From positions 1 through 30,102 of the forward strand of contig DATKMS010000216.1 of the NCBI GenBank assembly GCA_035541735.1: a stretch of DNA of 30,102 bases, read 5' to 3'. This document shows, piece after piece, positions 7,744 to 16,179 of this stretch. This stretch comes from DATKMS01 sp035541735. Lineage in GTDB: Bacteria; Desulfobacterota; Binatia; HRBIN30. The translations under genes were made by a program, and so were the position numbers. Below the pieces are notes generated by a model, which had not been told where the DNA came from, ran no database searches, and saw only the letters and a list, made by a program, of their open reading frames with translations. The first letter of the stretch is position 1, and the number at the start of each line of letters is the position of its first letter.

Positions 7744-9518
7744 GTTCCGCAACCCTCGGCGACTGGAAGCGCAGCAGCTACTGCGGCGATCTGCGTGCCA
7801 CCCATGCCGGCGAGCCGGTCACGGTCATGGGCTGGGTCCACACCCGGCGCGACCACGGCGGCCTCATCTTCGTCGACCTGCGCGACCGCAGCGGCATCGT
7901 CCAGGTCGTCTTCAACCCCGAGCATGGCGAGGCGGCCTTCGCACTGGCGGGCGAGCTGCGCAGCGAGTTCGTCATCGCCGTGCGCGGCCGCGTCGCACCC
8001 CGGCCTGCGGAGACGCTGAATCCCAACCTGGCCACCGGTGAAATCGAAGTGATCGCCACCGAGGCGAAGCTTCTCAGCCGCGCCCGCAGCACCCCCTTCC
8101 CCATCGACGCCAGCGCCACCGTCACCGAAAGCACGCGGCTCAAATACCGCTATCTCGACCTGCGCCGTCCGGAGATGCAGCACAATCTCATCTTCCGCCA
8201 TCGCCTTACCAAGGTCGTACGCGACTACCTCGATGCGCAGGGATTCATTGAGGTTGAAACCCCCGTGCTGACGCGCAGCACGCCGGAAGGGGCACGCGAC
8301 TACCTGGTGCCCAGCCGGGTCAACCCCGGCAACTTCTACGCACTGCCGCAGTCGCCGCAGCTGTTCAAGCAGCTGCTGATGGTGGCGGGCTTCGACCGCT
8401 ACTTCCAGATCGTCCGCTGCTTCCGCGACGAGGACCTGCGCGCCGACCGCCAGCCGGAGTTCACGCAGATCGACCTGGAAATGTCGTTCGTGCAACCCGA
8501 CGACGTCATGGCGATCACCGCGGGTATGCTCACTGCGGCGTGCGCGCTGCGCGGCATCGAGGTGCCGCACCCGATTCCGCGCCTCACCTACGACGAGGCC
8601 ATCCGCCGCTTCGGCATCGATCGCCCCGACATGCGCTTCGCCCTCGAACTGGCGGAGGTCTCCGACATCGTCGGCAAGAGCGAGTTCAAAGTCTTCCGCG
8701 CCGCCGTGGAGAACGGCGGCATCGTCAAGGTCTTGCGCCTGCCCGATGGTGAGCGCCTGTCACGCAAGGATCTCGACAACCTGCCTGACGCCGTCGCACC
8801 ATACGGCGCCAAGGGCGTGGCCTGGGTGCGCATCACCGACGTCGGCTGGCAGTCACCGATCGCCAAGTTCCTGACCGATGCGGAGCGCGGTGCGATCCAG
8901 CAGGCGTGCGGCGCGGGCGTCGGCGACCTGCTGATGTTCGTCGCCGACACGCCAAAGGTGGTCAACGACGCCCTGGCGAACCTGCGGCTGAAGCTGGCGG
9001 ACCAGCTCGGTGTGATCCCGAGCGACCGCTACGCTTTCGTGTGGGTCACTGACTTTCCGCTCGTCGAGTATTCGCCAGAAGACAAACGCCACGTCGCCGT
9101 GCACCATCCGTTCACATCACCGCACGAAGAAGATCTGGAGCGGCTCGAGTCCGAACCGCTGCAGGTGCGGGCACTGGCATACGACGTGGTCCTCAACGGC
9201 ACCGAGCTGGGCGGCGGCAGTGTCCGTATCCACCGGCCGGAGATCCAGTCGCGTGTCTTTGCATTGCTTGGCATCAGCGAAACCGAGGCGCGCAACAAGT
9301 TCGGCTTTCTGCTCGACGCGCTGGCCTATGGTGCTCCACCACACGGCGGCATCGCCTTCGGTCTCGATCGGCTCGCCATGCTGCTGTGCGGCGGCAGCTC
9401 CATCCGCGACGTGATCGCCTTCCCGAAGACGCAGCGGGCGGTCTGCCTGATGACCGATGCGCCCAGCCCGGTCGAGGCGCGCCAGCTGCGCGAGCTGGGC
9501 TTGAAGCTCGATGTGTAG
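7740..9518 (+). CDS. aspS: Aspartyl-tRNA synthetase (possibly non-discriminating, Asp/Asn)
   Basis: The product has 592 residues and is a bacterial-type AspRS with the GAD insertion domain. The GTG at 7740 overlaps the hisS stop; the open frame upstream is out-of-frame hisS sequence and was excluded. The N-terminal OB-fold anticodon domain contains GWVHTRRDHGGLIFVDLRD. The catalytic core has ARDYLVPSR, then ALPQSPQLFKQLLM and motif 2 (FRDEDLRADRQPEFTQID) at about residues 201-250, and motif 3 (GIAFGLDRLAMLL) at about 536-549. Position 39 is His, where E. coli AspRS has Leu. That His is associated with enzymes that also charge tRNA-Asn for the amidotransferase route, so this one may be non-discriminating (inference). 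The downstream lipoprotein gene starts within its last codons. Confidence 0.96.
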   Translation: MSSATLGDWKRSSYCGDLRATHAGEPVTVMGWVHTRRDHGGLIFVDLRDRSGIVQVVFNPEHGEAAFALAGELRSEFVIAVRGRVAPRPAETLNPNLATGEIEVIATEAKLLSRARSTPFPIDASATVTESTRLKYRYLDLRRPEMQHNLIFRHRLTKVVRDYLDAQGFIEVETPVLTRSTPEGARDYLVPSRVNPGNFYALPQSPQLFKQLLMVAGFDRYFQIVRCFRDEDLRADRQPEFTQIDLEMSFVQPDDVMAITAGMLTAACALRGIEVPHPIPRLTYDEAIRRFGIDRPDMRFALELAEVSDIVGKSEFKVFRAAVENGGIVKVLRLPDGERLSRKDLDNLPDAVAPYGAKGVAWVRITDVGWQSPIAKFLTDAERGAIQQACGAGVGDLLMFVADTPKVVNDALANLRLKLADQLGVIPSDRYAFVWVTDFPLVEYSPEDKRHVAVHHPFTSPHEEDLERLESEPLQVRALAYDVVLNGTELGGGSVRIHRPEIQSRVFALLGISETEARNKFGFLLDALAYGAPPHGGIAFGLDRLAMLLCGGSSIRDVIAFPKTQRAVCLMTDAPSPVEARQLRELGLKLDV

Positions 9519-10161
9519 AGACCGCACGACGCGCCTGGCGCCTGGCTTGTCGTTCGCCGCGTTCGGCGTGGTGCTGCTGGCCGGGTGCAGCTTGCTCGGC
9601 CGCGGCCCCGCCATCGAAGAGCACATCGATCTCATCGCGGTGATGCCGATCGAACGCGAAGAGCCGGCCAGCGCCGTCCCAGCGACTGGGCCGCCGCGGC
9701 TCCAGGCCGGCGCCGAGCGCGTCGTCACCGCGGAAATTTACAGTGTCCTGGCCAGCTCCTCCATCTGGCGCTTCGTCCCAGACATCACGGTCACGCAAGC
9801 GCTCGCCAAGCTTGACGTGAAAGGCCCCCTGCAGGTGCGGGCGCAGGCGCTCGGCAAGGCCGTCAGCGCCGACGGCGTATTGTACGGGACGGTCTCACGC
9901 TACCGGGAACGCGTCGGCACCGAGTTCGGCGCGACGGAGCCGGCGAGCGTGGCGTTCACGCTGTCACTGCTGTCGGTATCAAACGGCAAGGTGTTGTGGA
10001 CGCGCACCTTCGACGAGACCCAGCAGTCGCTGTCCTCCAACCTGCTGAACTGGTGGCAGTTCTGGGAAGGTGGCCCGCGCTGGTTCACCGCTGAACAGTT
10101 CACGCACCTCGGCGTCGAGCGGCTGCTCAACAATCTCGCCGGCCAGCTCGGGCTGGATTGA
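9511..10161 (+). CDS. Predicted lipoprotein of unknown function
   Basis: The product has 216 residues. Its ATG overlaps the aspS stop by 8 nt, so translation is probably coupled. A basic N-terminus and hydrophobic stretch end in the lipobox LLAGC (Cys26), indicating lipid anchoring and export. The mature part begins with a variable segment. It continues with the pattern IDLIAVMPIE, a helix running AERVVTAEIYSVLASSSIWRFVP, then ALGKAVSADGVLYGTVSRY and LSLLSVSNGKVLWTRTFDET. This sequence of elements resembles periplasmic lipoproteins with a TolB/LpoB-like alpha-beta domain (the 'hidden' nucleotide- or partner-binding type). The assignment is by pattern only. A Trp-rich stretch (NWWQFWEGGPRWF) near the end is unusual. 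The cotranscription with tRNA synthetase genes is probably incidental. Confidence 0.85.
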   Translation: MCRDRTTRLAPGLSFAAFGVVLLAGCSLLGRGPAIEEHIDLIAVMPIEREEPASAVPATGPPRLQAGAERVVTAEIYSVLASSSIWRFVPDITVTQALAKLDVKGPLQVRAQALGKAVSADGVLYGTVSRYRERVGTEFGATEPASVAFTLSLLSVSNGKVLWTRTFDETQQSLSSNLLNWWQFWEGGPRWFTAEQFTHLGVERLLNNLAGQLGLD

Positions 10162-10226
10162 GGGATGTGACGCGTATCTTGTAAAGCGTGCAGGTTGGCG
10201 CGCAGCAGCGAGCGCGAACGTCCTCT

Positions 10227-12524
10227 CTACACGCTACACGCTGCACCTGCCGGCGGCTCGGGCTGCACCGGCAGCCACACACGGAACGTCGAGCCCCTCC
10301 CCACACTGCTCTCCACGACAATCCGCCCGCCGAGCAGGTCGAGGAGGCGGCTCACGATGTACAGCCCCAAGCCGACGCCGCGGTGCACACGCGTCGGCGA
10401 GCCGTCGAGTTGCCGAAACGGTTCGAAGATGACAGACAGCGCCGCCTCTGGAATCCCGATACCGCTGTCGGTGACCGACAGTTCCACGCCGCGGTCGCGC
10501 GCCTGCGCCGCCACAGTGATGTCTCCCCTCTCGGTGAACTTCACCGCGTTCACGATGAGGTTCTTCAACACCACCTTGAGCTTCACCGCATCGGTCTGCA
10601 GCGTCGGCACATCCGCAGCCACGTGCCATGCGAAGCGCACGCCCGGTTTCTGTTGGATCTCCCGCGTCTCGGCGTCGAGCACGGCAAACAGCTCCCGTAC
10701 GCACACCGCGTGGAGTTCGAGCGGCATGCGGCCCGCTTCGAGACGGCTGAGGTCGAGCGTGTCGTTGATGAGGTCGAGCAACTCGCGCGCGTTGAGGCCC
10801 ATGCGTCCGAGGGTTTCACGTTGCTCCGCAGTGACGTTGCCAAAGCCGCCGTCGAGCAACAGATCGTTGTAGCCGATGATGACGCTCAACGGTGTGCGCA
10901 GTTCGTGTGACATGGTGGCGACGAACTCCGACTTCACGCGATTGGCGCGATCGAGTTCCTCGACCAAGCGGGCGTTCTCGAGGGCGAGCGAGCCGAGTTG
11001 CGCCAGGCCGCGGGCGATGCGTTCCTGCCGCAGGCTGAAGGGCTCCCTCCGGCCCCGGTAGGCGGCGGTCAGCAGGCCGAATACCTCACCGCCACGGCGC
11101 AGGGCCGCGTGCAGCGTGCGCGTGACGCCGTACTGGGCGGCCACCGCACTGGGCAACTGGGCACGGACCTTCGCGGCGTCCACCTGCACGATCTCGTCAC
11201 GTTCGAGACGCGTCAACAGGCCCGCGAGCATCGATCGCGGACTGTGCAGGAACCGAAACGCCTCCCATTCCTCTGCGCTCAGCCCGTCCGCCGAAACGGG
11301 AACATACAGCTGGTCGTCCGGCTGCCAGCGGAACACATGGCTCAGATCGCACTCCAGGACTTCGGTGGTGAGCTTGCACAGGCGATCGAGCACGACCGGT
11401 GTGTCGAGTGCGGAGATCAGCTCGCGGCCGACGCGTGCCAGCGCCGCCGAGACGTGCATCTCATCCGCCAGCGCCGCCTCGGCGCGTCGGCGCTCGGTGA
11501 TGTCCTCGGCGAAGACAATGACGCCGACGATGTTGCCGTGCTCGTCGCGGTACGGGATCTTATCGGCTTGGACCCAACGCTTCTCACCCGACGCTGTTTG
11601 CAGCGGTTCGATGATACCGCGCTTTGCCACTCCGGAGGTGATGACCTCGGTGTCGTCGCGGTAGTACTTCGCGGCCTCGTCGGGGTAGAGGTCGTACGTC
11701 GACTTGCCTTCAATAGCGTCCGCGGGCAGTCCGGCGGACTCAGCGGCCGGGCGATTGACCCGGATGATGCGGTTGGCGGCATCCTTGTACCAGATGAGCG
11801 CCGGCACCGAATCGAAGATCACCTGCTGCTCGGCCTGTTGCTTGCGCAGGCGCGCCTCGCTTTCGCGGACGGACTCCAGCAAGGCACGGGTACGGGCTTC
11901 CGAGGCAGCCAGGCTGACGGAGTGCTGAAACAGTCGCTCGCGGGCGCGGTCGGCACTGGCGGCGCCGGCGGCCGAGAACAGTGCGGCGATCAGCGGCCCG
12001 AGGAGTTGATGCAACGAGGCCGCCGGATCCGTCGCCCGTCCGCTCAGGAGGACGACCGACCAGTACAGCGACAAGGTGATCCCGGCGGACAGGCACTGCA
12101 GCCGCGCGCCCCATGGGAAAAACAGCGCGGTCGCGACCATCTTCAATGAGAAAAACAGGGCGGAGCCGGACGTAGTGGTCGTGGGCTGCAAGAGCATATG
12201 CGCCAGTGCGCCGGTGAAAGCCATGTCGAAGGTCAGCGCCACCCACTCCGGAAACTGACGAAATGGGCCGCGCGCCAGCCACACCGCAACGACGGGGATG
12301 GTCAACTCCGTCAGGTACTCCGGCAACGTGTCCCTGAACCCGGCGGGGCTGCGGACCGCCTCCGCAAGCGCGTACAGCAAGGTGACGGAAAAGATGACCA
12401 CGCCCGCCGCCGGCAGGCTAGAGGCGGTCAAGCGCCGCCGATGGACGGCATACGCCGCGGAATCGGGAGCATTATTCCTGTTCAATGTCCGCCACATAGT
12501 CGAGAGTGCGGCAGTCGAAACCAT
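10227..12524 (-). CDS. Membrane PAS-GAF sensor histidine kinase
   Basis: The product has 765 residues if ATG 12524 is used. A longer frame runs back over the next gene's end and reads as low-quality sequence. No good ribosome site is seen, so the start is uncertain. About five or six hydrophobic segments occupy residues 38-190 and form an unrecognised integral-membrane sensor. A helical linker leads to a PAS domain at about 232-345 (FDSVPALIWYKDAANRII … FAEDITERRRAEAAL), then a GAF domain at about 355-517. The HisKA dimerisation domain has the H-box SHELRTPL (His540). The HATPase domain shows the N-box NLIVNAVKFT, G1 DSGIGIP, F-box FEPF and G2 GVGLGLYIV. It should autophosphorylate and pass phosphate to a response regulator, but none is encoded next to it. 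Downstream is a convergent gap of only 65 nt. Confidence 0.93.
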   Translation of the reverse strand: MVSTAALSTMWRTLNRNNAPDSAAYAVHRRRLTASSLPAAGVVIFSVTLLYALAEAVRSPAGFRDTLPEYLTELTIPVVAVWLARGPFRQFPEWVALTFDMAFTGALAHMLLQPTTTTSGSALFFSLKMVATALFFPWGARLQCLSAGITLSLYWSVVLLSGRATDPAASLHQLLGPLIAALFSAAGAASADRARERLFQHSVSLAASEARTRALLESVRESEARLRKQQAEQQVIFDSVPALIWYKDAANRIIRVNRPAAESAGLPADAIEGKSTYDLYPDEAAKYYRDDTEVITSGVAKRGIIEPLQTASGEKRWVQADKIPYRDEHGNIVGVIVFAEDITERRRAEAALADEMHVSAALARVGRELISALDTPVVLDRLCKLTTEVLECDLSHVFRWQPDDQLYVPVSADGLSAEEWEAFRFLHSPRSMLAGLLTRLERDEIVQVDAAKVRAQLPSAVAAQYGVTRTLHAALRRGGEVFGLLTAAYRGRREPFSLRQERIARGLAQLGSLALENARLVEELDRANRVKSEFVATMSHELRTPLSVIIGYNDLLLDGGFGNVTAEQRETLGRMGLNARELLDLINDTLDLSRLEAGRMPLELHAVCVRELFAVLDAETREIQQKPGVRFAWHVAADVPTLQTDAVKLKVVLKNLIVNAVKFTERGDITVAAQARDRGVELSVTDSGIGIPEAALSVIFEPFRQLDGSPTRVHRGVGLGLYIVSRLLDLLGGRIVVESSVGRGSTFRVWLPVQPEPPAGAACSV

Positions 12525-12597
12525 ACCGGGGGGAAGGAAGCAAATTTCGGAGCGCGGCGGGGTGGCCGTCGAGAAGGCCGCTCGCGGGGCCTGGTTC

Positions 12598-14037
12598 CTA
12601 CTCGACCCCGGCACGCATGCGCCAGTACTCAATGGCGTGCCACAGGGCGCGGGCGGCCCGCCGCGGCGACACAAAGGTGAGCACGCCACGCCGCCGCAGG
12701 TCGTCGCGCAGGCCTGCCGCGTCCACCGGCCGGTGGGCAGCATCGGCGACGACGGCAAACGGCTTCGACGAACGTTGCGCAAAGGACGCCAGCGCTTCCG
12801 TCATCGCCCCGGCCAGCTCCGGGTGCTCGGCGTAGCGGTCAATCGACAATGCCGCGCCAAGGTCGAGAGCGATGATGTCGATCCCCGCATCCTCGTCGAG
12901 GATATCAAGCAGGCGCACCAGGTTGTCGGCGCGGAATCCCATGGCGATCGTGCTGCCGGCATCGAGCGGGTTGCGCAGGCTGCCACCGACGACCTGAAAG
13001 AATTCGCGCAACCGGCTGTACGAGGCGTCGCTCAACAGCGGCACCTCCAGACCCGCATGCGTGAATGCGTCGGTCATTACCACCGACGGACCACCGGTCA
13101 TCGCAACCAGCCCGGCGCGGACGCCGGTCGCTGACTTGCCGGCGAGCAACGTGCGCGTGACGTCCAACAAGGCGTCTTGCGAGTCGACACCGATGGCGCC
13201 CGCTTGCCGTACCATGCCCTGCCACACGGCCGCCGGGGTCGCCAGCGCGGCGGTGTGTGAGAAGATGGCGCGCTGTCCCGCCTCGCTGACGCCACCCTTC
13301 CAGAGAATGACCGGCTTGATGGCCGTCGTCTGGCGCAGCACATTGAAGAAGCGGCGGCCGTCGCGCACGCCCTCGATGTACATGCCGATCACCGTAGTGC
13401 CGGGATCATCGTGCAGGTACTCGAGGAAAGCGGAGGCATCGGCGACCACGCCGTTGCCAAAGCTGACTACCTTGCTGATGCCGATGCCCTCACCCGGAGC
13501 CCGCAGGCAGAAGGTGATCGTGTGGGTTCCGCTTTGGCCGATGAACCCAACGGGACCCGCGGCCGCCTCGCCGACGGGCTGATTCGGAAAGTTGCACATG
13601 CCGATGCGGAGGTTGGCGATGCCCATGCAATTCGGCCCGATCAGCACCAACCCGGCGGCGCGTGCCTGCGCGGCAAGCTCCTGCTCGAGACGCACGCCGT
13701 CGGGATCGCCGCTCTCCGAGAAGCCGGCCGTGAACAAGGTCACCGCGCCGACCTGCTTGCGCACACAGTCGGCGAGCACCCGCGGCGCGACCGCACGCGG
13801 CACCGCGACCACGACGTAGTCAATCGGCTCGCGAACGTCGAGCAGGCTGCGCACGTTGCTCACTCCCATGGCTTCGATCGCCGGGATCTCGTTCGGATCG
13901 ATCTGCACGGAGTAGAGCTTGCCGGCGAACCGCTGGAACGCGCGCAACCAGAGGAAGCCGTTCATCTGCTTGTCGCCGACGACCGCCACGACGCGGGGGT
14001 TGAAGGCGCGATCGAATTGCGCGCGCGAGAAGATCAC
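12598..14037 (-). CDS. NDP-forming acyl-CoA synthetase, CoA-binding (alpha-type) subunit
   Basis: The product has 479 residues and resembles the alpha part of ADP-forming acetyl/acyl-CoA synthetases, which interconvert acyl-CoA + ADP + Pi and acid + CoA + ATP. An N-terminal CoA-binding Rossmann domain starts RAFNPRVVAVVG and includes IGPNCMGIAN near residues 133-142. The ligase-CoA domain follows with GPVGFIGQSGT and ends in the phospho-histidine loop FSHTAALA (His261), where ADP-forming synthetases carry their phosphorylated His. The GTG start lies within the GTGA overlap with the stop of the ATP-grasp gene upstream (14034-14037), which is strong evidence for a coupled two-subunit enzyme. 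The acyl substrate cannot be read from the sequence. The family also contains pimeloyl-, phenylacetate- and propionate-type enzymes. Confidence 0.9.
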   Translation of the reverse strand: MIFSRAQFDRAFNPRVVAVVGDKQMNGFLWLRAFQRFAGKLYSVQIDPNEIPAIEAMGVSNVRSLLDVREPIDYVVVAVPRAVAPRVLADCVRKQVGAVTLFTAGFSESGDPDGVRLEQELAAQARAAGLVLIGPNCMGIANLRIGMCNFPNQPVGEAAAGPVGFIGQSGTHTITFCLRAPGEGIGISKVVSFGNGVVADASAFLEYLHDDPGTTVIGMYIEGVRDGRRFFNVLRQTTAIKPVILWKGGVSEAGQRAIFSHTAALATPAAVWQGMVRQAGAIGVDSQDALLDVTRTLLAGKSATGVRAGLVAMTGGPSVVMTDAFTHAGLEVPLLSDASYSRLREFFQVVGGSLRNPLDAGSTIAMGFRADNLVRLLDILDEDAGIDIIALDLGAALSIDRYAEHPELAGAMTEALASFAQRSSKPFAVVADAAHRPVDAAGLRDDLRRRGVLTFVSPRRAARALWHAIEYWRMRAGVE

Positions 14038-14702
14038 GCTTCGACCCCGATCAGGGCGCGCGCATCGACCGCGAGGACACCGTCGGGGTATGCCAACACC
14101 GGATTCAGATCCAGCTCTCGCAGCTCCGGATGCTGGGTCACCAACTCGGAAACGCGCAGCAGCAGATCCTCGACGGCGTGCAGGTTGACCCCTGGCCGCC
14201 CGCGCACACCGTGCAGCAGCGCAAAGCCCTGCAGCTCAGTCAACATCTGGCGGGCGTCGCGCGGCTGCAAGGGGACGAGCCGGAACGTCACGTCGTGTAG
14301 CACCGCGACCAGGACGCCACCGAGTCCGCACATGATGACATGGCCGAACTGCGCATCGACGCTGACGCCGACGATCACTTCAACGCCGCCCGCCGGCGCC
14401 ATCGGCTGCACCGACACCCCGTCGAGGCGTGCGGCGGGCTGGCGCGTACGCACCGTGCGCATGACCTCGTCGAACACCGCCGCCGCTGCCGCGGGTGACG
14501 GCACGCCCAGGCGCACACCATCGACGTCGGACTTGTGCACGATATCGGGAGAGACGATCTTCAGCGCTACCGGGCAACCCAGGCGCTCGGCCAAGGTTGC
14601 CGCCTCTGTCGCCGTGCGCGCCAGCTCGGTGTGCGTCACCGTCACGCCGGCCGCAGCCAGCAGCGCCTTGGCCTCCATCTCGTTCAAGGTCTGTGTCGTC
14701 AC
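14034..14702 (-). CDS. NDP-forming acyl-CoA synthetase, ATP-grasp (beta-type) subunit
   Basis: The product has 222 residues, the usual size for the free-standing beta subunit. The GTG start at 14702 has no strong ribosome site. Residues 40-66 contain the first ATP-grasp strand pair (CPVALKIVSPDIVHKSDVDGV), including the His of the HKS loop (His56), which takes part in phosphate transfer in studied ADP-forming synthetases. GVEVIVGVSVDAQFG and MCGLGGVLVAVLHDVTFRLVPL follow (about 106-145), then the C-terminal ELDLNPVLAYPDGVLAVDAR. At residue 133 it has Ala in VAVLHD, where relatives that I recall have Glu (VEVLKD), and the usual GG of DVGGV is DG. These changes may alter metal or nucleotide binding. 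It forms one enzyme with the overlapping downstream subunit. Confidence 0.9.
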   Translation of the reverse strand: MTTQTLNEMEAKALLAAAGVTVTHTELARTATEAATLAERLGCPVALKIVSPDIVHKSDVDGVRLGVPSPAAAAAVFDEVMRTVRTRQPAARLDGVSVQPMAPAGGVEVIVGVSVDAQFGHVIMCGLGGVLVAVLHDVTFRLVPLQPRDARQMLTELQGFALLHGVRGRPGVNLHAVEDLLLRVSELVTQHPELRELDLNPVLAYPDGVLAVDARALIGVEA

Positions 14703-14719
14703 GCGGGCCTGATAGCAGA

Positions 14720-14797
14720 GTAAAACGTGAAACGTAAACGTAAGGCCACCCGCCGGGCCGGCCGCCCGCCTTTACGTTTTCCGTTTTCCGTTTTACG
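14720..14797. repeat. Imperfect palindrome of heptameric AAACGT-type units
   Basis: The 104-nt gap between divergent start codons is filled by a long imperfect inverted repeat. The left arm (about 14720-14745) is a run of TAAAACG, TGAAACG and TAAACGT units. The right arm (about 14769-14797) is TTTACG, then GTTTTCC twice, then GTTTTAC. The two A/T-rich arms pair over about 25 bp around a very GC-rich loop of about 23 nt. Neither flanking gene has a clear ribosome site. It could be a regulatory hairpin, a bidirectional operator or a dispersed intergenic repeat; the sequence does not decide. Confidence 0.6.
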
Positions 14798-14806
14798 CTT
14801 CCGCCA

Positions 14807-15820
14807 ATGGCACCCGCGTACTCTCAACGCGACCTGCGCCTGCGCCTCACCGCCGGCCTGGTGTCGCTCGTGGTCGGCAGCGGCCTGCTGGCAGCCAAGT
14901 ACATGGCGTACGTGCTCACTGGCTCGACCGCCATCCTGTCGGATGCCATGGAGAGCATCGTCAACGTCGTCGCCGCGGCGTTCGCCATCGGCGGCTTGCT
15001 CTTCGCCGGCCGGCCCGCCGATCGCAGTCACCCGTACGGCCACGGCAAGATCGAGTTCTTCTCCGCTGCGTTCGAAGGCGGGATGATCGCGTTTGCCGCG
15101 GTGATGATCGTCTATCAGGCGGGAGTGAGCCTGCTGCACGGGGTCGAGGTGCGACAGCTCGACCTGGGCCTGACGATTACCGCCGCGGCCGGGGTCGCCA
15201 ACCTGGCCCTCGGGGGGTTTCTGGTGCGCACGGGCCGGCACGCGAATTCGCTCACGCTGATGGCAGATGGGCAGCACGTGCTCTCTGATTTCTGGACCAG
15301 CCTCGGGGTTGTCGTCGGCTTGCTGCTCGTGCGGGTAACCGGTGTGCTGTGGCTCGATCCCCTGGTCGCCGCCATCGTCGGCGTCAATCTGGCCTGGACC
15401 GGCCTGCGGCTCGTGCGGCACGCGGCCGGTGGCCTGCTCGACGAAGAGGACACCGAGCTCCTGCGCAAGCTGCTCACGGCTCTGAACGCCAGCGTCGTAC
15501 CCGGGATCATTCGCGTCCACAACCTGCGCGCCATTCGCTCCGGCCGCTTCAGCCACATCGACGCGCATCTGGTGGTCCCGGAGTTCTGGTCGGTAGAGGC
15601 CGCACACGATGCCGCCGACGCCTTCGAGCGGCAGGTGATCGCGTCGGGTGGTATCGAAGGGGAGATCGTCTTTCACACGGACCCCTGTCGCCGCTTATAC
15701 TGCGCGCGCTGCGACATACCCGCCTGTCCGATCCGCGTCGAGCCGTTCCAGTCGCGTCCGGCGCTCACGGTTGAAGAGATCGTGCAGCCGGACTTCGTTC
15801 CGCAGGCCGCGGCGTCGTAA
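14807..15820 (+). CDS. Cation diffusion facilitator (CDF) family metal transporter
   Basis: The product has 337 residues, typical for CDF proteins, which export divalent metals across the inner membrane in exchange for protons. Six membrane helices fill residues about 14-210. Helix 2 has TAILSDAMESIVN (Asp46). The loop after helix 2 carries SHPYGHGKIEFFSA, a CDF hallmark. Helix 5 has ADGQHVLSD, with His157 and Asp161 matching the transport-site His/Asp of YiiP. The position four after Asp46 is Ser rather than Asp or His, so zinc specificity should not be assumed. The cytoplasmic domain includes RFSHIDAHLVVP and ends in a Cys cluster (Cys294, Cys299, Cys302, Cys307) that could bind metal. The ATG start follows the heptad palindrome and lacks an obvious ribosome site. 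Confidence 0.93.
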   Translation: MAPAYSQRDLRLRLTAGLVSLVVGSGLLAAKYMAYVLTGSTAILSDAMESIVNVVAAAFAIGGLLFAGRPADRSHPYGHGKIEFFSAAFEGGMIAFAAVMIVYQAGVSLLHGVEVRQLDLGLTITAAAGVANLALGGFLVRTGRHANSLTLMADGQHVLSDFWTSLGVVVGLLLVRVTGVLWLDPLVAAIVGVNLAWTGLRLVRHAAGGLLDEEDTELLRKLLTALNASVVPGIIRVHNLRAIRSGRFSHIDAHLVVPEFWSVEAAHDAADAFERQVIASGGIEGEIVFHTDPCRRLYCARCDIPACPIRVEPFQSRPALTVEEIVQPDFVPQAAAS

Positions 15821-16179
15821 AATTGGAGTCGGCGTGCCCTCACGTCGTGCTGTGTCGCTCGCCACAGTGCACTGCTTGGGCATTGGCTCGACCAGCGCAA
15901 CGCAAGGCTCCAGCCCATTTGCTGGAACAGCAGGAGCAGCCACGGATGCCCTTGCCAGACCTGATGCGTTCAAGCGGGCCCCTACATTGCGTGCATGCCT
16001 TTCGATCCCGAGCCATCGCGGGTGGAGGTCCGTGCGGGGCTCTCCGTCACGGCAAGACGTCGATACCGCCGGCAAGCCGATGTGGTGTCTCACGCTCCAG
16101 CGCGGATAATCGGGAACTCACTCCCGATCATCTAGATTGTCGGAACCACGTTGCCGAGGGCGGGAGAACCGGCGGTTTT
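15821..16179. other. Convergent gap with no confident gene
   Basis: No open frame here shows recognisable similarity or convincing codon use. A 46-codon Arg-rich frame (15995-16135, plus) and a 132-codon minus frame overlapping the transporter end (15695-16093) are both likely chance. The gap separates two convergent genes and holds the stem-loop at 16105-16132. It could be a decayed gene, but nothing identifies one. Confidence 0.5.
16105..16132. terminator. Stem-loop between convergent genes, possible terminator
   Basis: ATCGGGA (16109-16115) and TCCCGAT (16122-16128) form a perfect 7-bp stem with a 6-nt loop. After one mismatch the stem is extended by GAT/ATC. There is no clear U-tract on either strand. 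Its place between the ends of converging genes makes a terminator role possible. Confidence 0.35.

Noticed and set aside
6460..7752. 430-codon minus-strand frame opposite hisS
   Set aside because: It coincides almost exactly with the well-supported hisS and shows no recognisable motif. GC-rich codon use opens the antisense frame.
7302..8570. 422-codon minus-strand frame across hisS/aspS
   Set aside because: It is a shadow of two confirmed genes with no motifs.
12525..12782. N-terminal extension of the histidine kinase
   Set aside because: It would overlap the acyl-CoA synthetase subunit by about 185 nt and reads as Arg/Pro/Cys-rich non-domain sequence.
14699..15676. 325-codon minus-strand frame opposite the CDF transporter
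   Set aside because: It overlaps the transporter in antisense, is rich in charged residues and lacks a known domain.
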